DNA of 64,000 bases from Isoetes taiwanensis (lineage: Eukaryota > Streptophyta > Lycopodiopsida > Isoetales > Isoetaceae), in contig JAJEKV010000028.1 in NCBI GenBank assembly GCA_021234155.1, forward strand, positions 248,001 through 312,000, written 5' to 3'. The notes beneath the pieces are model-generated. The model saw only the letters and a list, made by a program, of their open reading frames with translations. It was not told the origin of the DNA and ran no database searches. Positions 46,360 through 58,437 of the stretch are shown piece by piece. A program made the translations under genes and the position numbers. The first letter of the stretch is position 1, and every line of letters begins with the position of its first letter.

Positions 46360-46925
46360 CTATAGTTGGTCATTTGTGTAGGTTGGGTACGGGTCCAACA
46401 CTTGCTAGGTCAATGGTATCGCCCTGACTCTCAAGAGTTGTAGGTGTCGGCCTGGCTCTTGTTTTGGATACTTCAATCAGGTAAGGATGTATATCGCCAC
46501 CATCCTCTAGCCACCTATGGAGCCACTGTACTTTGGGAGGGGTGCAACCCTCCTACCTCATAGGACTGGGGGACATGCAACCCGGGGTAGTATCTTTGGG
46601 TGGGTGATACATGAGATTGCTCCTGCGACAGGTTACAGTCATGCCAGAGCCTGATTTAGCCTATCTGCAAAGTATGCATAGGGGGATGGATGGAGTGGAC
46701 AACCCTAGCCATTGTCTATTTCCAGCCTAAGTCGTTGCCATAACTCGATCTATTCTACCTAAAGACCTCTAGCTGTCAGTCGACTCCCCCTCTAATCCAA
46801 GCTGGGTAGGAGCCTCTATTGGATGTATTGATGTATTGTTGTTTTCGATGTGATGGATGGATGGATTATCACTACCCTTCGAGGTAGTTTTTTATTACTA
46901 TTGCTAGTGCTTATGTTGTTTTGTT
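46360..46925 (+). repeat. Diverged relative of the chromovirus LTR
   Basis: Blocks shared with the LTR at 45.1-45.5 kb recur here in order: GGGTGCAACCCTCCTACCTC, ACAGGTTACAGTCATG, CTATCTGCAAAGTATGCATA, GGATGGAGTGGAC and AAGACCTCTAGCTGTCAGTC. It is an older LTR fragment of a related family lying directly next to the younger 3' LTR. Confidence 0.65.
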
Positions 46926-46934
46926 GCTTCGGTT

Positions 46935-48035
46935 GATGTATGACTCCAATATAGAAAGTTCCTAAAGATGTTTTGTAATGAGTGTTTCAACTATTATAGA
47001 ATTGTATAGAATGTTCTAGATGTTCATGGGTAAACACCTCAGTCTTTAAATAGAAAGTTTCAGTATCTCAGTCTAAAAATAGAACGCTTTTAAAAATTGT
47101 TACAAAGTGGGTACTCCAGACAAATTAGAACGTTGTGGACTGCTCTAAAATGATCTAGCAGATTCTAGATGTTGATGGGTAAATCTGACAATAGAGTGTT
47201 AAAAAAAATGTTGCAAAAAATGTGCTCCAATTCAAAATAGAATGTTATGGAGTGTTCTAGAATATTCTAGATGCTCATGGAAAATGCTAATGGCTAAGTA
47301 CCTCAATCTAAAAATAGAAAGTTTTAAAAATGTGACAGAGTTCGTCTAGAATGTCCATTTTATATTAGAGATGTCTATGAGTAAGCACCTCCATCCAAAA
47401 GTAAAAAGTTTGGGCTCTAATCAAGGTAGAGTATGACGTTCCTAACCGACATGCCCTTAACCAACTGGACAAAACCGTCTAGACGTTTATGAGTAGTCGC
47501 TTCTACCCATTTATGCCAGTGTCTCAGGAGCGCCCCACAGGCACATTCAAGGATCGAATACTCAAGCGGTCTACCATGGGCCCATCACAGTCTCTCCTAC
47601 TAGAACTATGCTTGTCCTCGAGCATCCAAGGCTATACCATGTCAGAATGATTACCAAATCTTTGCAAATTACCCATGCATATAGGCACCCATGGAGACTC
47701 GAACTCGAGCCCTGCTCTGATACCAATTGCGACGTTCCTAACCGATATGCCCTTAACCAACTGGGCAAAACCGTCTAGACGTTTTTGAGTAGTCGCTTCT
47801 ACCCATTTATGCCGGTGTCTCAGGAGCGCCCCACAGGCACATTCAAGGATCGAATACTCGAGCGGTCTACCATGGGCCCGTTAAATAGAGTGTTGTAGTG
47901 TTCTAGACGCTCATGGGTAAACACTTCAATTCAAAAATAGAAAGTTTTCAAAAATATTATAAAGAGCATGCTTCAATCAAATAGAATGTTAGAGAGTGCT
48001 TTGAAGCTTTCAAGATGCTGAAATAAAGTGTTCTA
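46935..48035. repeat. Degenerate tandem array, ~110-120-bp unit
   Basis: Recurring blocks are TTCTAGATGYTCATGGGTAA, CACCTCARTCTAAAAATAGA, AAGTTTTAAAAATGTTAC and AGAATGTTRTGGAGTGTTCT. At least seven degenerate units are present. The array is interrupted by the TRIM at 47432-47885 and resumes in register after it. Confidence 0.65.
47432..47885 (-). mobile_element. TRIM copy 2, complete, with 5-bp target-site duplication
   Basis: Two 158-bp LTRs (47432-47589 and 47728-47885) flank a 138-bp interior. On the minus strand the primer binding site TTGGTATCAGAGC (initiator tRNA-Met) follows the upstream LTR, and a purine tract TAGTAGGAGAGA precedes the downstream LTR. Plus-strand TAGAG flanks both sides (47427-47431 and 47886-47890). 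The total of 454 bp is very small for an LTR element. There is no coding capacity. The interior just after the primer site contains GAGTTCGAGTCTCC, a B-box-like sequence. Confidence 0.88.
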
Positions 48036-48169
48036 TAACACCCTTGATGCCATAGAAGAGGCAAAACAGATTAAATGTGTTAGTATTTGAGCAAACTATA
48101 TTCTTAAATTAAATGTCTAGCAAGATTAATCATTAACAACTTGTCTTAGCAAGTAATAAGGGAGCCAAA

Positions 48170-49215
48170 ATATGGTCACTAATCCCTTATTCCACAGCAA
48201 TCATATTTTGAGCAATCTTTAACACTTTCTCAAACATTATGATATGCTAGACCAAATTGTCGCTGCTCCTTCAAGATATGTCTCTTCAGTCATAAGTAAT
48301 CATATTTATAACTGTTCTTGGTAGATCCGGCGGTTCAGGGGTGAATCAGCTTTCCAAATCAAGCCTCTTCAATTATCTACAAATATATCCCACAGGCGTA
48401 TGAAAATTGCCTCTGCAATATTGAAACCTAGCTAGGTTTCCACACGTATCTTTTTCACGCATATTTTATATGGCGAAAGGGTATATGGGCGCTGCTTGCG
48501 GAATACAGCTTTAAAATTTGATTCTGCGCGCCCCAAACGCAGGCAGCACCCCTTTTCACTTTTGATGCTCTTAACTTGCATTTCACTGCCACTGCTTCTC
48601 ATGAATGCTTGTATGACTTATAACCTACCGCCACTGCTTCTCATAGGCTAGATCTTGTAGAATTATTAGATGAGTTTCCATCAAACAATTATTACATGAT
48701 AACCACTTCATTCCCCCTTCATGTAATAATGAGATTTCAATTGCATTGTATTAAAGTTCTCAGCTGTAGAAACCTGTTCGATGTAAGTGCTTTAGTCAGG
48801 ATATCAGCTAGCTGATCATTTGTGCCAATATGTATCATTTGCAACAAGTTTTTCTTTACCATGTCTCTCCAAAAATGAAGCTCCATTTCGATGTGCTTTG
48901 TTCTTTCATGAAGAACAGGATTTTTTGACATGGCTATGCAGCTTGTATTATCACAGTAAATAACTGTAGGATTTTCTTGTTGAGTTTCCAATTCTGCTTC
49001 TTGTTGAGTTTCCAATTCTGCTAATAGCCTTCTTTCCTAAATTAATTCTTTCGCCACCAAACAAGCTGCACTGTATTCAGCTTCTGCACTTGACAAAGCT
49101 ATGCTAGATTGCTTTTTGCACTTCCAGGCTACAGGAGCTCCACCCAGAATTACTAAGTATCCTGAGGTAGATTTCCTTTGATCTAAGTCTCCCCCCCAAT
49201 CTGAATCACGGGTGA
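48170..49215 (-). pseudogene. Ty1/copia remnant: RNase H, polypurine tract and LTR start
   Basis: The minus strand encodes DSDWGGDLDQRKSTSGYLVI, ALSSAEAEYSAACLVAKELI, a stop, then VIYCDNTSCIAMSKNPVLH, RTKHIEMELHFWRD and NDQLADILTKAL. This is the C-terminal RNase H of Ty1/copia pol. A 24-bp direct duplication (48974-49021) repeats the ELETQQEA stretch. A polypurine tract, GAAGGGGGAA, and an LTR beginning TGAAGTGG follow from 48710 downward. A minus-strand TATAAAATA-type box lies near 48470. The distal LTR border is not defined (48170 is approximate). Upstream pol is missing beyond 49215. Confidence 0.85.
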
Positions 49216-49380
49216 AAGCATGTTGTAGTGGAACAAAAACGTGTTTTGGGTGCTAAGTGTGGTGGGAACTACCGAATTTGTAGTGGGAGAGGGAGTTATT
49301 TTTTCAAAAATACACATGATTACTTATTCAAAATTTTGTCCTTTCAGTCTTATTCAGGCTTATTCAGCAACGTACACGAT

Positions 49381-49508
49381 CATTTTCCCTCAAAAACTCT
49401 GATCACGCTCCCTTAATCCGGCAAGACCATTTCTGATTCTGAATTTTCATTTTCCCTCAAAAACTCTGATCACGCTCCCTTAATCCGGCAAGATCATTTC
49501 TGATTTCT
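49381..49508. repeat. Two-copy ~67-bp tandem duplication
   Basis: CATTTTCCCTCAAAAACTCT and the following GATCACGCTCCCTTAATCCG recur at an offset of 67 bp with two differences. It lies just upstream of the short ORF starting at 49530. Confidence 0.85.
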
Positions 49509-49529
49509 GGCAAGAAGATCGATCACAAA

Positions 49530-52500
49530 ATGGCTCTGATCATACCGGACTTGAATGCCACGGGATACACCTACAAGGAAATGTACAGGCAAGAAAAGCA
49601 TTACGCCACACAAGAAGAAATCGAGTCCGTTTGGGGGACCGAAAGTATTAGGAAAATCCACTTACGGTGGGTTGCATTCTAGATTGGGGGATGCCCATGA
49701 TTCTCTGTTGTTTAGAATATTGTTTTGTTTCATCATGCAAAGGTTGAAGAATATGAGCAAGGAGAGGTATAATGAATATATGTGCCTTTACAAAAAAATC
49801 ACAGGCGAGGAAGTGTGCACGGGGAGGCATGGCCTCTGAGACTATGGGCATTGCGTATTACCTTCACACAAAAGGAAAAGAAATAAATTGGTTGAGTTTC
49901 CGCAACAGAGTTAAGAGAAAAAGGGTCGAGAAGCCTCTCCGTCCCAATGTAAGAGGAAGCATGCAATCATTTCAAATAGTGAGGAAGCGAGCAACCCGCC
50001 ACAGATGATGCTTCCTCTCTTGAAATGACTAGGCCACAATTCAAGCCTCCTCAAGTCGTAAGAAGAAGAATCTCGGGGAAAAATCGAAAAAAATAGGTAC
50101 TTTTCAACCCTCTTCTTCCGGAACCACCATATGATGCAATTTAATATTGGGCTGTTATTTTCCAGCAAAGGTCTAGCAAGCTTGAACAATCGGGTACACC
50201 ACTTACTTCTTCATTTGGGTGTGTTGTAAGTTATGTGTAGGAAATTTGTCTTTGCTAGTTTCGAGTTGTGGTGGATAATTTCAGTTCCACGATGAGTATG
50301 TAGCTCCAAATGTGTTCTGGTGACAGTCATATGGTGCCGTTATATGTTAATAATGTAGTTTGTAGCATATGTAGTGTCACATATAGTACCAAACGTGGTA
50401 CCTTATCCGAATAGTGAATTGGCTTCCATATGTTTCTATACTTAGTGTCATATGTGATGTTAGATATGGTGATACTTGTGAATGGTGGATTGTCTGCCAT
50501 ATGTGGTGCCAACTGCTGCGCTAAATATTGCACCACGCTATCTGCCACATATGGGGTGGTGGATGCCCCGCCGGATGTGGTGCCTTACGTGCATTGTGGT
50601 GCCACATGTGGTGTCTAATGTGGCACCACTATGGATCCACATTTTGCACCACATGTGGTGTCTTTGACGCCATTTGTGGTGCGAAGTAATGGATTGCCAT
50701 ATGTGGTGCCTTGGGTGCATTTGTGGTGCCATATATGGTGTGGCATGTGGCACCAGTTTGGTGCCACATGCCACACCACATGTGGTGAATATGACGCCAT
50801 TTGTGGTGCAAAGTTTGTCATGATGGAATTTGTGGTGTGTAAAGTGGTGCCTGTTGTGTCATGTGGTACTAACCTTGGATTACTTTCCAGATGAATTCAA
50901 CAGACACCGGGAGAATGGATCAACTCTACAAGATCGAAGTGATTGATGTAAGGCAAGGTTGCAAACTTGTGATCAAAGCTGCGGTGTGCTACAAATGAAG
51001 GTTCAAAGCAACTTGAGTTCGGCCAGAAGATGAATAAAGATTTAAAAAATGGGAAGGAATGATTAAGGATAAACCAAGTCGTGCGCAGGCGGTATTCGGG
51101 CTATATGCCAAGATACGAGGTCGATTTGAAGGAACTATTACCAGAACTTGAGCAGACAAAAATCGAGGAGCTTAATCTGCTGTCAGCCAGGGAAGCAGAC
51201 ACAACAGCATTGAAAGTGCTGGAACCAAGGTTAGAGAGGTTTCTGTCTTGCAAGGACCGTCTTCCTTTATTTGTCTTGGATCCACTACTTCCGGACCTTG
51301 ATAAGGTGAAGATTATGGTAGTGGCTGTCCATTCCTGTGGCAAGATCCTCCAGTGGATGGGGAAACCACTACCAACTTTGATTCTTTGAATGCGATCCAC
51401 CAATACCATCTTCCATGTCCGCTTTCGGCCTCTTGAGGTACTTCATAACAAAATTCTGAAGTGCTTAGTATAATTGTATTCTCATTGACAAATTTGCGTT
51501 CACTTTGCGAGGATTTGTAATCACTGTTGCATTGAGAATTCTTTGTCATGAATTTTTCAAACATGGGTACAAGCCTTAGGTGTGAGTAGGGAGGATCAAA
51601 AGCAACTTCAAGCTACTTGAGGCACTTTGGTGAGCACTTATAGGTAGCTCGAAAAGAGAGTAAGCTCTGGCTTAGTCTCCTTCGTTTTTCGTTTATCGTA
51701 TCTAATTTGCCCCCTAGGATGACATCGCTCACTCGGTGGCTTAATTAGATATACCTCAACGAGAAACTTCGAAAAGGGAGTAAGTCCGACATAAAACAAG
51801 ATCTGGCTGGCTTAGTCTCTTTTGCTTCTCTGTTTTGTGTATCTAAAGTGCCCCACAGGATGAGATCGCTTCGCTCATTTTAGGGGACACTTTAGATATA
51901 TAAAGGAGGAACATAAAAGAGAGTAAAAAGTCCGGAACTTAGTTAAAAAACCAAAGCATAGTTACAATCAATTGTGATTCAATTCCGGGTTTGCGAGCAT
52001 GGTGCCATTTACTAATTCAGGTCTAATCGATTTCATCTTGGTGGCAATGACTATGTGAGTCCATCTAGCACACCAAAAGGGAATTATTTTCTACCCTCAA
52101 AGGTAACCAAGTCTTGTTTGATGCAATTGGGATATGTAGCTTACTTCTTCATCCCTACTTTGTAGATATAGATGTACAATGTGGTCGATTAGGGGACAAG
52201 ACACTCGCACCCCTTGAAAAGCATTAGAGACCTGAGATAGAAACTTCGGGCAAATCGGAAGATGCATCGGGGTTACGGGAAGTCCGGACAAATCAGTAGA
52301 TGTCAACAAATCGGTGGGTGCATCAAGTCAAGCTCGATGGGTGCTCCAACTGGACAAGAATCGCGGATCAACGGATGCATTAAGTCATGCTCCACACCAA
52401 TCGCCAAATCGCCAGATGCATCAGGTTATGATCGAACAAATCGTTTCGTGAATGTAAGTCACAAGGTAACTTCCAACCTTTTGTGCTGTCTTCTTCTTTT

Positions 52501-54244
52501 TAATTTGACCCATATAGTTACCGAATCTGTTAAATTTTGCGAAATTTGGAAGTGTCTCGGAGAGAAAAAGCAAGAGCAGAATTCCAAGCAAAAGACACCT
52601 CCAAGACATTCGGAAGCGAAGTTTCCATCCCCGCATGCGAATAGATCTTTGAAGGCGAAGTTTCCAGCCCGCACCAAGAAATCTTTGAGCGAAGTTTCCA
52701 GCCCGCACCAACTCTGTCCATGCTGAGAAGACTACAAGGTTAAGCCCAATCCACGCTTGTTTTTACTACAATGGAGTTCGGGTAGAAGCTATGACAAGAG
52801 TGAGTCCATACCCACCGCCAAAGAAGATGATGTTAAGTTGATCACACTTAATGAGAACCAAGCGGGTAGTAACTAGACCAGGTGGGCGAGTTCATAGATT
52901 GGTGCGGTCGGAATTTTCATATAGCACTTTGGTCGGCCTGCAGGAGCTCAAAACTTGAGAGTCATAGTTAAGGGAGCATTGATGAAACACAAGGACAAAT
53001 TCAAGTTCATATGGAGTCGGGGATCCTTTGTACCAACACAAATTTATTTAACAATAAAAGCCAATTTTTTTTGAAGCACACGAAAAAGGTCTACTTAATT
53101 TAATTTCCAGGTTTCACAAAAGAGAACGTGCTTCTCATTGATGTGGCCAGATACAAAGGGTACCTCAATGCGCCAAACACCATGATCTGTCCAAGCAATT
53201 TGGAGCCCCGACGAGTAGATGGCAATTTCCTCATGAATGATCTAAAGGTTTGGCTTGGGGTTCTTTGAAGGCGGGGAATGTGCAAAGTTATGTCGAAAGC
53301 AACAAAATGTTGAATATGTTTGACACCGAGAGTCAAATTTGTATTAATATGATGAAAAAATATAGAACTAAAGCCTAGAAATAGTATTATTGTGTATATG
53401 ATGTAACCTCTCTTGACTTTTTAATATAAACAAAGTTTTACTTCAATTGTTCATTTCTTGGCTATTTCAATGTTCCTCAAGGTTTTCAATGATCTTCCAT
53501 TTCTTTGAATGTAAACTTACACCACCCGGCCACGAGGACTGCGCAGTGTTAAGAGCGACATCCCACCGAACACTTGCCACTTGAAGTGTTTAAAGGATTT
53601 GCCAGGAGCCTCTTGTGCTTGATCAAGAGGCAATCGAGAATATTGGAGAAAAGTAGGGATTGGTTCGGTGGACGGGATAGTCCATTTCTTCATGAGGTTA
53701 GTAATTTAATATAAACAACTCAGATTTGAAGTCTTACATTTGTTTCTTAAATCATCTTGTTTTACCGGACCTTGGACTTTGGCGGTGTATGCACCAGTGC
53801 ATCAAGCATGACATGGAACAGAGGTTCCATTTCATGGATCCGCTCATTTACACATTCTTGTCGAACGAGCTTGCTTCAAAGGACAAACTGTTGCACCCTC
53901 AACTTGCAATTTGAATGTACCATGCGCCAAAGATGTTATCGCAACCTTTGGGCGGTGTATGTCATTGTAGGTCTTGGAGGTCACCCGGGTTAAATGTCGG
54001 CCCGTGTGTGTACCATTTTGTGACCTAGAAATGTACAAGGGCTCCAAGCTTTGTCATGAGTTTTGTTGAGGATGCAAACACAAAATTCCCAAGCACTATA
54101 AAGCTGCGCCACAAGAAAATTACAAGTTCCCCACTCGGTCGATTCTTTGGTCGTGGTGGTCCACGCTATATATGTGTCTTCGTGAAAGAAAGTTGTGGCT
54201 GCGAGAATCGCGAGACTTGGACATACTATCCCAATGCAAGGTGA
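49530..54244 (+). pseudogene. Decayed, unidentified coding-like region, possibly one transposon
   Basis: Several plus-strand segments have protein-like composition but no family I recognise. 49530-49682 encodes MALIIPDLNATGYTYKEMYR and EEIESVWGTESIRKIHLRW. 51081-51389 encodes VDLKELLPELEQTKIEELNL. 53110-53265 (after a splice-acceptor-like CAG) encodes NVLLIDVARYKGYLNAPNTM. 53743-53914 encodes LPDLGLWRCMHQCIKHDMEQ. 54053-54241 encodes KLRHKKITSSPLGRFFGRGG and ends at a donor-like GTGAGT. Stops and frame changes separate them. They could be exons of one gene or element, but I cannot link them. Confidence 0.25.
50425..50880. repeat. Degenerate GTGGTGCCAYATGTGG-type palindromic minisatellite
   Basis: Repeated TGTGGTGCC and CCACATGTGG units with variable 12-45 bp spacing, so many windows are self-complementary (for example CACCACATGTGGTG). 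Reading frames across it are compositional. Confidence 0.75.
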
Positions 54245-54599
54245 GTTCAGAATTTGAAGGTATTACTCATCCAATGTGAGGCCTGATATGTTTGTTGCTG
54301 GGGTGTACCAATTTCTAGTTCTTTTTTGTTGGACACGCGGAATGATGATTGATGTTGTGAAGCACGATTCTTTGTAGTAATGAAGTTTGAGGTTGACAGA
54401 TCAATAGATCTTTACTTGTAATCACATGTTTGTATTATTGTAACCAAAGAGGTTATTCTTGTAACCTATTCTTTCATTGACACTCTAATGTACATTGTTG
54501 TATACTATTGTATACAATAGACTTTTCTGGCTGACCAGAGCAACACTCTGGTGGAGTTCAAATCTCCAGAAGAAATTGATGTATTCAAAGATTCATGAC

Positions 54600-55418
54600 A
54601 ATGTGGTGTTACATGTCGTGATAGATGTGGTGATGCAAATGGTGCATGTGGTGAATCATGTGGTCCATTTGGTGAACCATGTGGTGAATCATGTGGTGAA
54701 TCGTAGGTGGCATGTTGGAGCTTACGTGGCATGTTTGACTTTCATTGACCAACATGTTTGGTGATGCAAATGGTGCATGTGGTGAATCATGAGGTGCATT
54801 TGGTGAATCATGTGGTGAATCATGTGGTGCATCGTAGGTGGCATGTTGGAGCTTACGTGGCATGTTTGAGCCACCTTGGCATGTTGGAGCCTAGGTGGCA
54901 TATTTGAGCCACCTTGGCATGCTTGAGCCTTTACATGACCTTTGTTACATGTTTGACTTTCATTGACCAACATGTTTGGTGATGCAAATGGTGCATGTGG
55001 TGAATCATGAGGTGCATTTGGTGAATCATGTGGTGAATCATGTGGTGCATCGTAGGTGGCATGTTGGAGCTTACGTGGCATGTTTGAGCCACCTTGGCAT
55101 GTTGGAGCCTAGGTGGCATATTTGAGCCACCTTGGCATGCTTGAGCCTTTACATGACCTTTGTTACATGTTTGACTTTCATTGACCAACATGTTTGGTGA
55201 TGCAAATGGTGCATGTGGTGAATCATGAGGTGCATTTGGTGAATCATGTGGTGAATCATGTGGTGCATCGTGAGGTGGCATGTTGGAGCTTACGTGGCAT
55301 GTTTGAGCCACCTTGGCATGTTGGAGCCTAGGTGGCATATTTGAGCCACCTTGGCATGCTTGAGCCTTTACATGACCTTGGTGAATCATGTGGTGCATCG
55401 TAGGTGGCATGTTGGAGC
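54600..55418. repeat. 218-bp tandem repeat (about 3.5 units) built of shorter GTGGTGAATCAT motifs
   Basis: The anchor ATGTTTGACTTTCATTGACC occurs at 54731, 54949 and 55167, exactly 218 bp apart. Each unit contains runs of GTGGTGAATCATG and GTGGCATGTTGGAGC-type submotifs with TTGAGCCACCTTGGCATG. The first unit lacks an internal ~100-bp segment, and the last is truncated before the TA microsatellite. The units are nearly identical, so the amplification is recent. Long minus-strand frames here are by-products. Confidence 0.92.
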
Positions 55419-55422
55419 TATT

Positions 55423-55571
<149 letters not shown>

Positions 55572-55624
55572 GTTATATATATACAATTACTTGAGCACCC
55601 CCCTTTCTGTGTAGAGATTGATCA

Positions 55625-55860
55625 CAACCGTCGATTGTGAAATCAACGATCCTAATGCAGCCACATCGTCATTATCTAAGCCCCCTTGTTATGTAGAGAT
55701 TGATCTCAACCGTTGAATGTGCGCAATTGACGGCCCAGATAGAGCCAACTTTATTTGGGGCTTTTGATTTGGGCCGTTGAATTTAGGTTTTCAATCTTGC
55801 CCGTTGATGAAAAGATCAGGTGGCACCGAAACTTATCTAGCCGTTGGATGTCAGTTCGTG
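55625..55860. promoter_or_regulatory. Cluster of CCGTTGA/AACGG motifs
   Basis: Five variants of CCGTTGRAT occur in about 230 bp: AACCGTCGATTG, AACCGTTGAATG, GGCCGTTGAATT, GCCCGTTGATG and AGCCGTTGGATG. The last, read in reverse, is TCCAACGGCTA and fits the mitosis-specific activator consensus YCYAACGGYYA bound by MYB3R factors. A partial ~85-bp duplication (TGTGTAGAGATTGATCACAA / TATGTAGAGATTGATCTCAA) explains two of the copies. A regulatory role is a guess. Confidence 0.3.
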
Positions 55861-56254
55861 AGGTGGCATTATGTGTAACCGCATTTATTACCTTCCCTAG
55901 GTAAGCGCTTGCGCTTTGGTTTCGGGGCGGGAACTCCGGATAGAGGCCGCGAATCCTGTATTGCCCCAAAAGGGCGGATTGATGCATCTGAAGCACCAGA
56001 CGACAGCCAGGCCGATTTGGCTATCCCGGAGCGATTTTTCTTTTTCCATCTTCGATCAGAGATGCCGCTTATAGGCTGGCTTCATTGGTTTTCTTGTGGG
56101 TTTTTTTTTGCTTCAGGTTAACAGCTAGCTCCGGCTATGTTAAAGAGTGCAGCACTCAAGAATTGTTAAATCTTGGAGTGACGAGTCGGTCTCTTTACTC
56201 TAGGCATTAATTTTCCTAATCTTGCCAGATACGGCGTGTAAATGCAGCTCATTC

Positions 56255-58437
56255 TCATGAATGAAGATTTACAATGAAATCCGACCTTGCCTGCTCAGCT
56301 CAGCCTTTCTATTAAGCTTCAGGTACGAAATTCTATCCATCTCCGTTAAATTTTGCTGAAGTTTTTACTACTTAAAGCTTTTTTGTATTGCATGCAGGCT
56401 CATTTTTGTGACAGAGCTTCTTATTGTTTGTTCGGCCGCTGTAGCAATTGCAATGCTGCATCTTAAATTATTCACAACCTGGTTTGTTCTCTTATGGTAA
56501 ATTCATCTGAAAAGACATTTTGCTGGGTGGTTTGTCTCATCAATAAGAAGCCTCTCAGACCAATTATATTGACCAGGATTTCTCTCAAGCCTTTTTTTGT
56601 AAGTTGGAGCTGGCTGCCACTGCGTTTTTGCCACAGTCCTGTGCTTTGATTGGTTTTTCGCTGTGATCAGCGTCCGTATGCCTTTTACATGGTTTCATGG
56701 CATTTTGTCGATTGCTTGCCATAGCTCCAGCGGCCTAGATAGAGGTCGTCCATTTTGTTCCTTTGAAGCTTCTTCTGCTCAATTTTTTCTTGCAATCTGG
56801 TGATGCATAGTGGATATGCGTTGATCGATAAAATGTTGTACTGTGCAGGCTTTATCGCCATCCATGACAAAAACATTGAATAGACTGCGGGCTTTTGAGG
56901 AATTTGAGGTATGCGTTGTTCAGTTTTTGTGGGTTCAGATTATTGTATGACTGCATTAACATAGAATGGCAACTTCTATGAATGCTACATTCAACGTTCT
57001 ATGCATTCATACTTTTATTTGAGTGCTAAAGTTAAGTAATCACGAGACTTTGCAATGGTTTACAAACACAATCAGTTCAATGAAGGCTTATTTAGCTCTT
57101 CACTAAGCCTGAGACAAATTTGCAGTTACCTGCCTTTAGACATGTAAAGAGTAGTGCCAGATGCTTGTGAGATTGTTACTTATAAAAATCTCTGCCAGAA
57201 GAACATACCATGCAGGCTGTATCTTAAAGTATTGTTCCATTTTGCCCCTGTGCTTTTCCTATTAAGTAAGCTCAAGCTAATATTTCAAAGCTGAAAGTGT
57301 TATCTGCCATCATACATTTTATTTTTCTCCGTTTCAGGGCATTTTAAAGCACTTAATGAGGGGTACACCATGGCTGAGTTCGAATTTGAAAAATATGTAA
57401 TAAATCAAGATCTGAACCTAAGTTGTTAAACTTGACGATTTATTGACCAGAGAATCTTATCATTCAGGTTTCTCAAGATGAATACAGATGGGTGATGGAT
57501 GTGGTAAAAGCAAGATTCTCTTCTGCCGGAAACATGTTGAACTAAGGGATGGAAAATCGATCGTTAGCTTGAATAACCGGATCCGTTGCAAACCTGGGTT
57601 CAAGGTGAGAGCATGTTCTTAATATTGTAATTCTGACTCTTCATGAAGCTCAAAACAACATTACAAGGGAATGCCAGTTGTAGTAACTTTTGATGGTTGG
57701 AGACTCTTGGACCAGGAGATGCCCAGATTTGATTCAGTTCTCCTCAAATTTGATTGCTTTAAGTTAAACTTCTAATAAATAAATCTGGTATTCTGACAAA
57801 CTTTGGCCCTTCAATAGGTTTAGAAATGCTGATCTTAAATGAAAATGAAGATTAAATAGAAAAAACTCTGCTGCCAGGAGAACAAAATTCTGATGGAAGC
57901 AAAGACAATTGTTTGGAATCTTTGAGTTTCGGTTAATAACGCAATGGATTTCAAAGAACTAGAATCAAGCCTGGTTATCCTGTTAAAAGGATGATCGAGC
58001 TATAAAGCTCACTTCAATTGAACGCCAAGAGATCATCCATTATGTCCCTAACATGGCCCTTGACTGCATCTTGTGTCTTTTTATATATCATTGTGATGTT
58101 AGTATCCAGAGTCCAAAGTCAAAGTGGAGTTGAATATGAAAAGGCCGCCCCTCTGCGGATATCAGGGAATTCAAAGCTTGAATAAATGGAGAGACATAAA
58201 CACAAATGCCCAGTGCTCATCCTTTGTATTATGGCATTCCTTAGTTAAATTTCGTCAATGGTCTTACTTCCCAATTCTATTTATTCAGGTGGATGGTGGC
58301 ATATATAAGTGGCTCAACTGGATGGCGAGCAATGTTTTTTCAGCGCGTTGTCGTATCTGAGGATTTTCAGCGTGTCCTATCTGAGGATAGGCTGGCGCAT
58401 GAGGAGCTCAGAAGTTCAAAAGAGGAGCTTCAAAGGT
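56255..58437 (+). CDS. Candidate exons of an unidentified gene
   Basis: Three plus-strand stretches look like exons. 56849-56908 sits between TGCAG and GTATGC and encodes ALSPSMTKTLNRLRAFEEFE. 57494-57604 encodes KSKILFCRKHVELRDGKSIV and SLNNRIRCKPGFK and ends at GTGAGA. 58293-58436 encodes YISGSTGWRAMFFQRVVVSE and LAHEELRSSKEELQ and ends at GTAAGA. A possible first exon begins with ATG near 56264 and ends at CAG/GTACGA. I could not chain them in one consistent phase and do not recognise the product. The GC-richer stretch at 55.9-56.05 kb could be a promoter or 5' UTR. Confidence 0.25.

Noticed and set aside
54609-55410. Minus-strand frames of up to 159 codons with HDSPH repeats
   Set aside because: They follow the 218-bp tandem repeat. 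No start context or independent coding signal.
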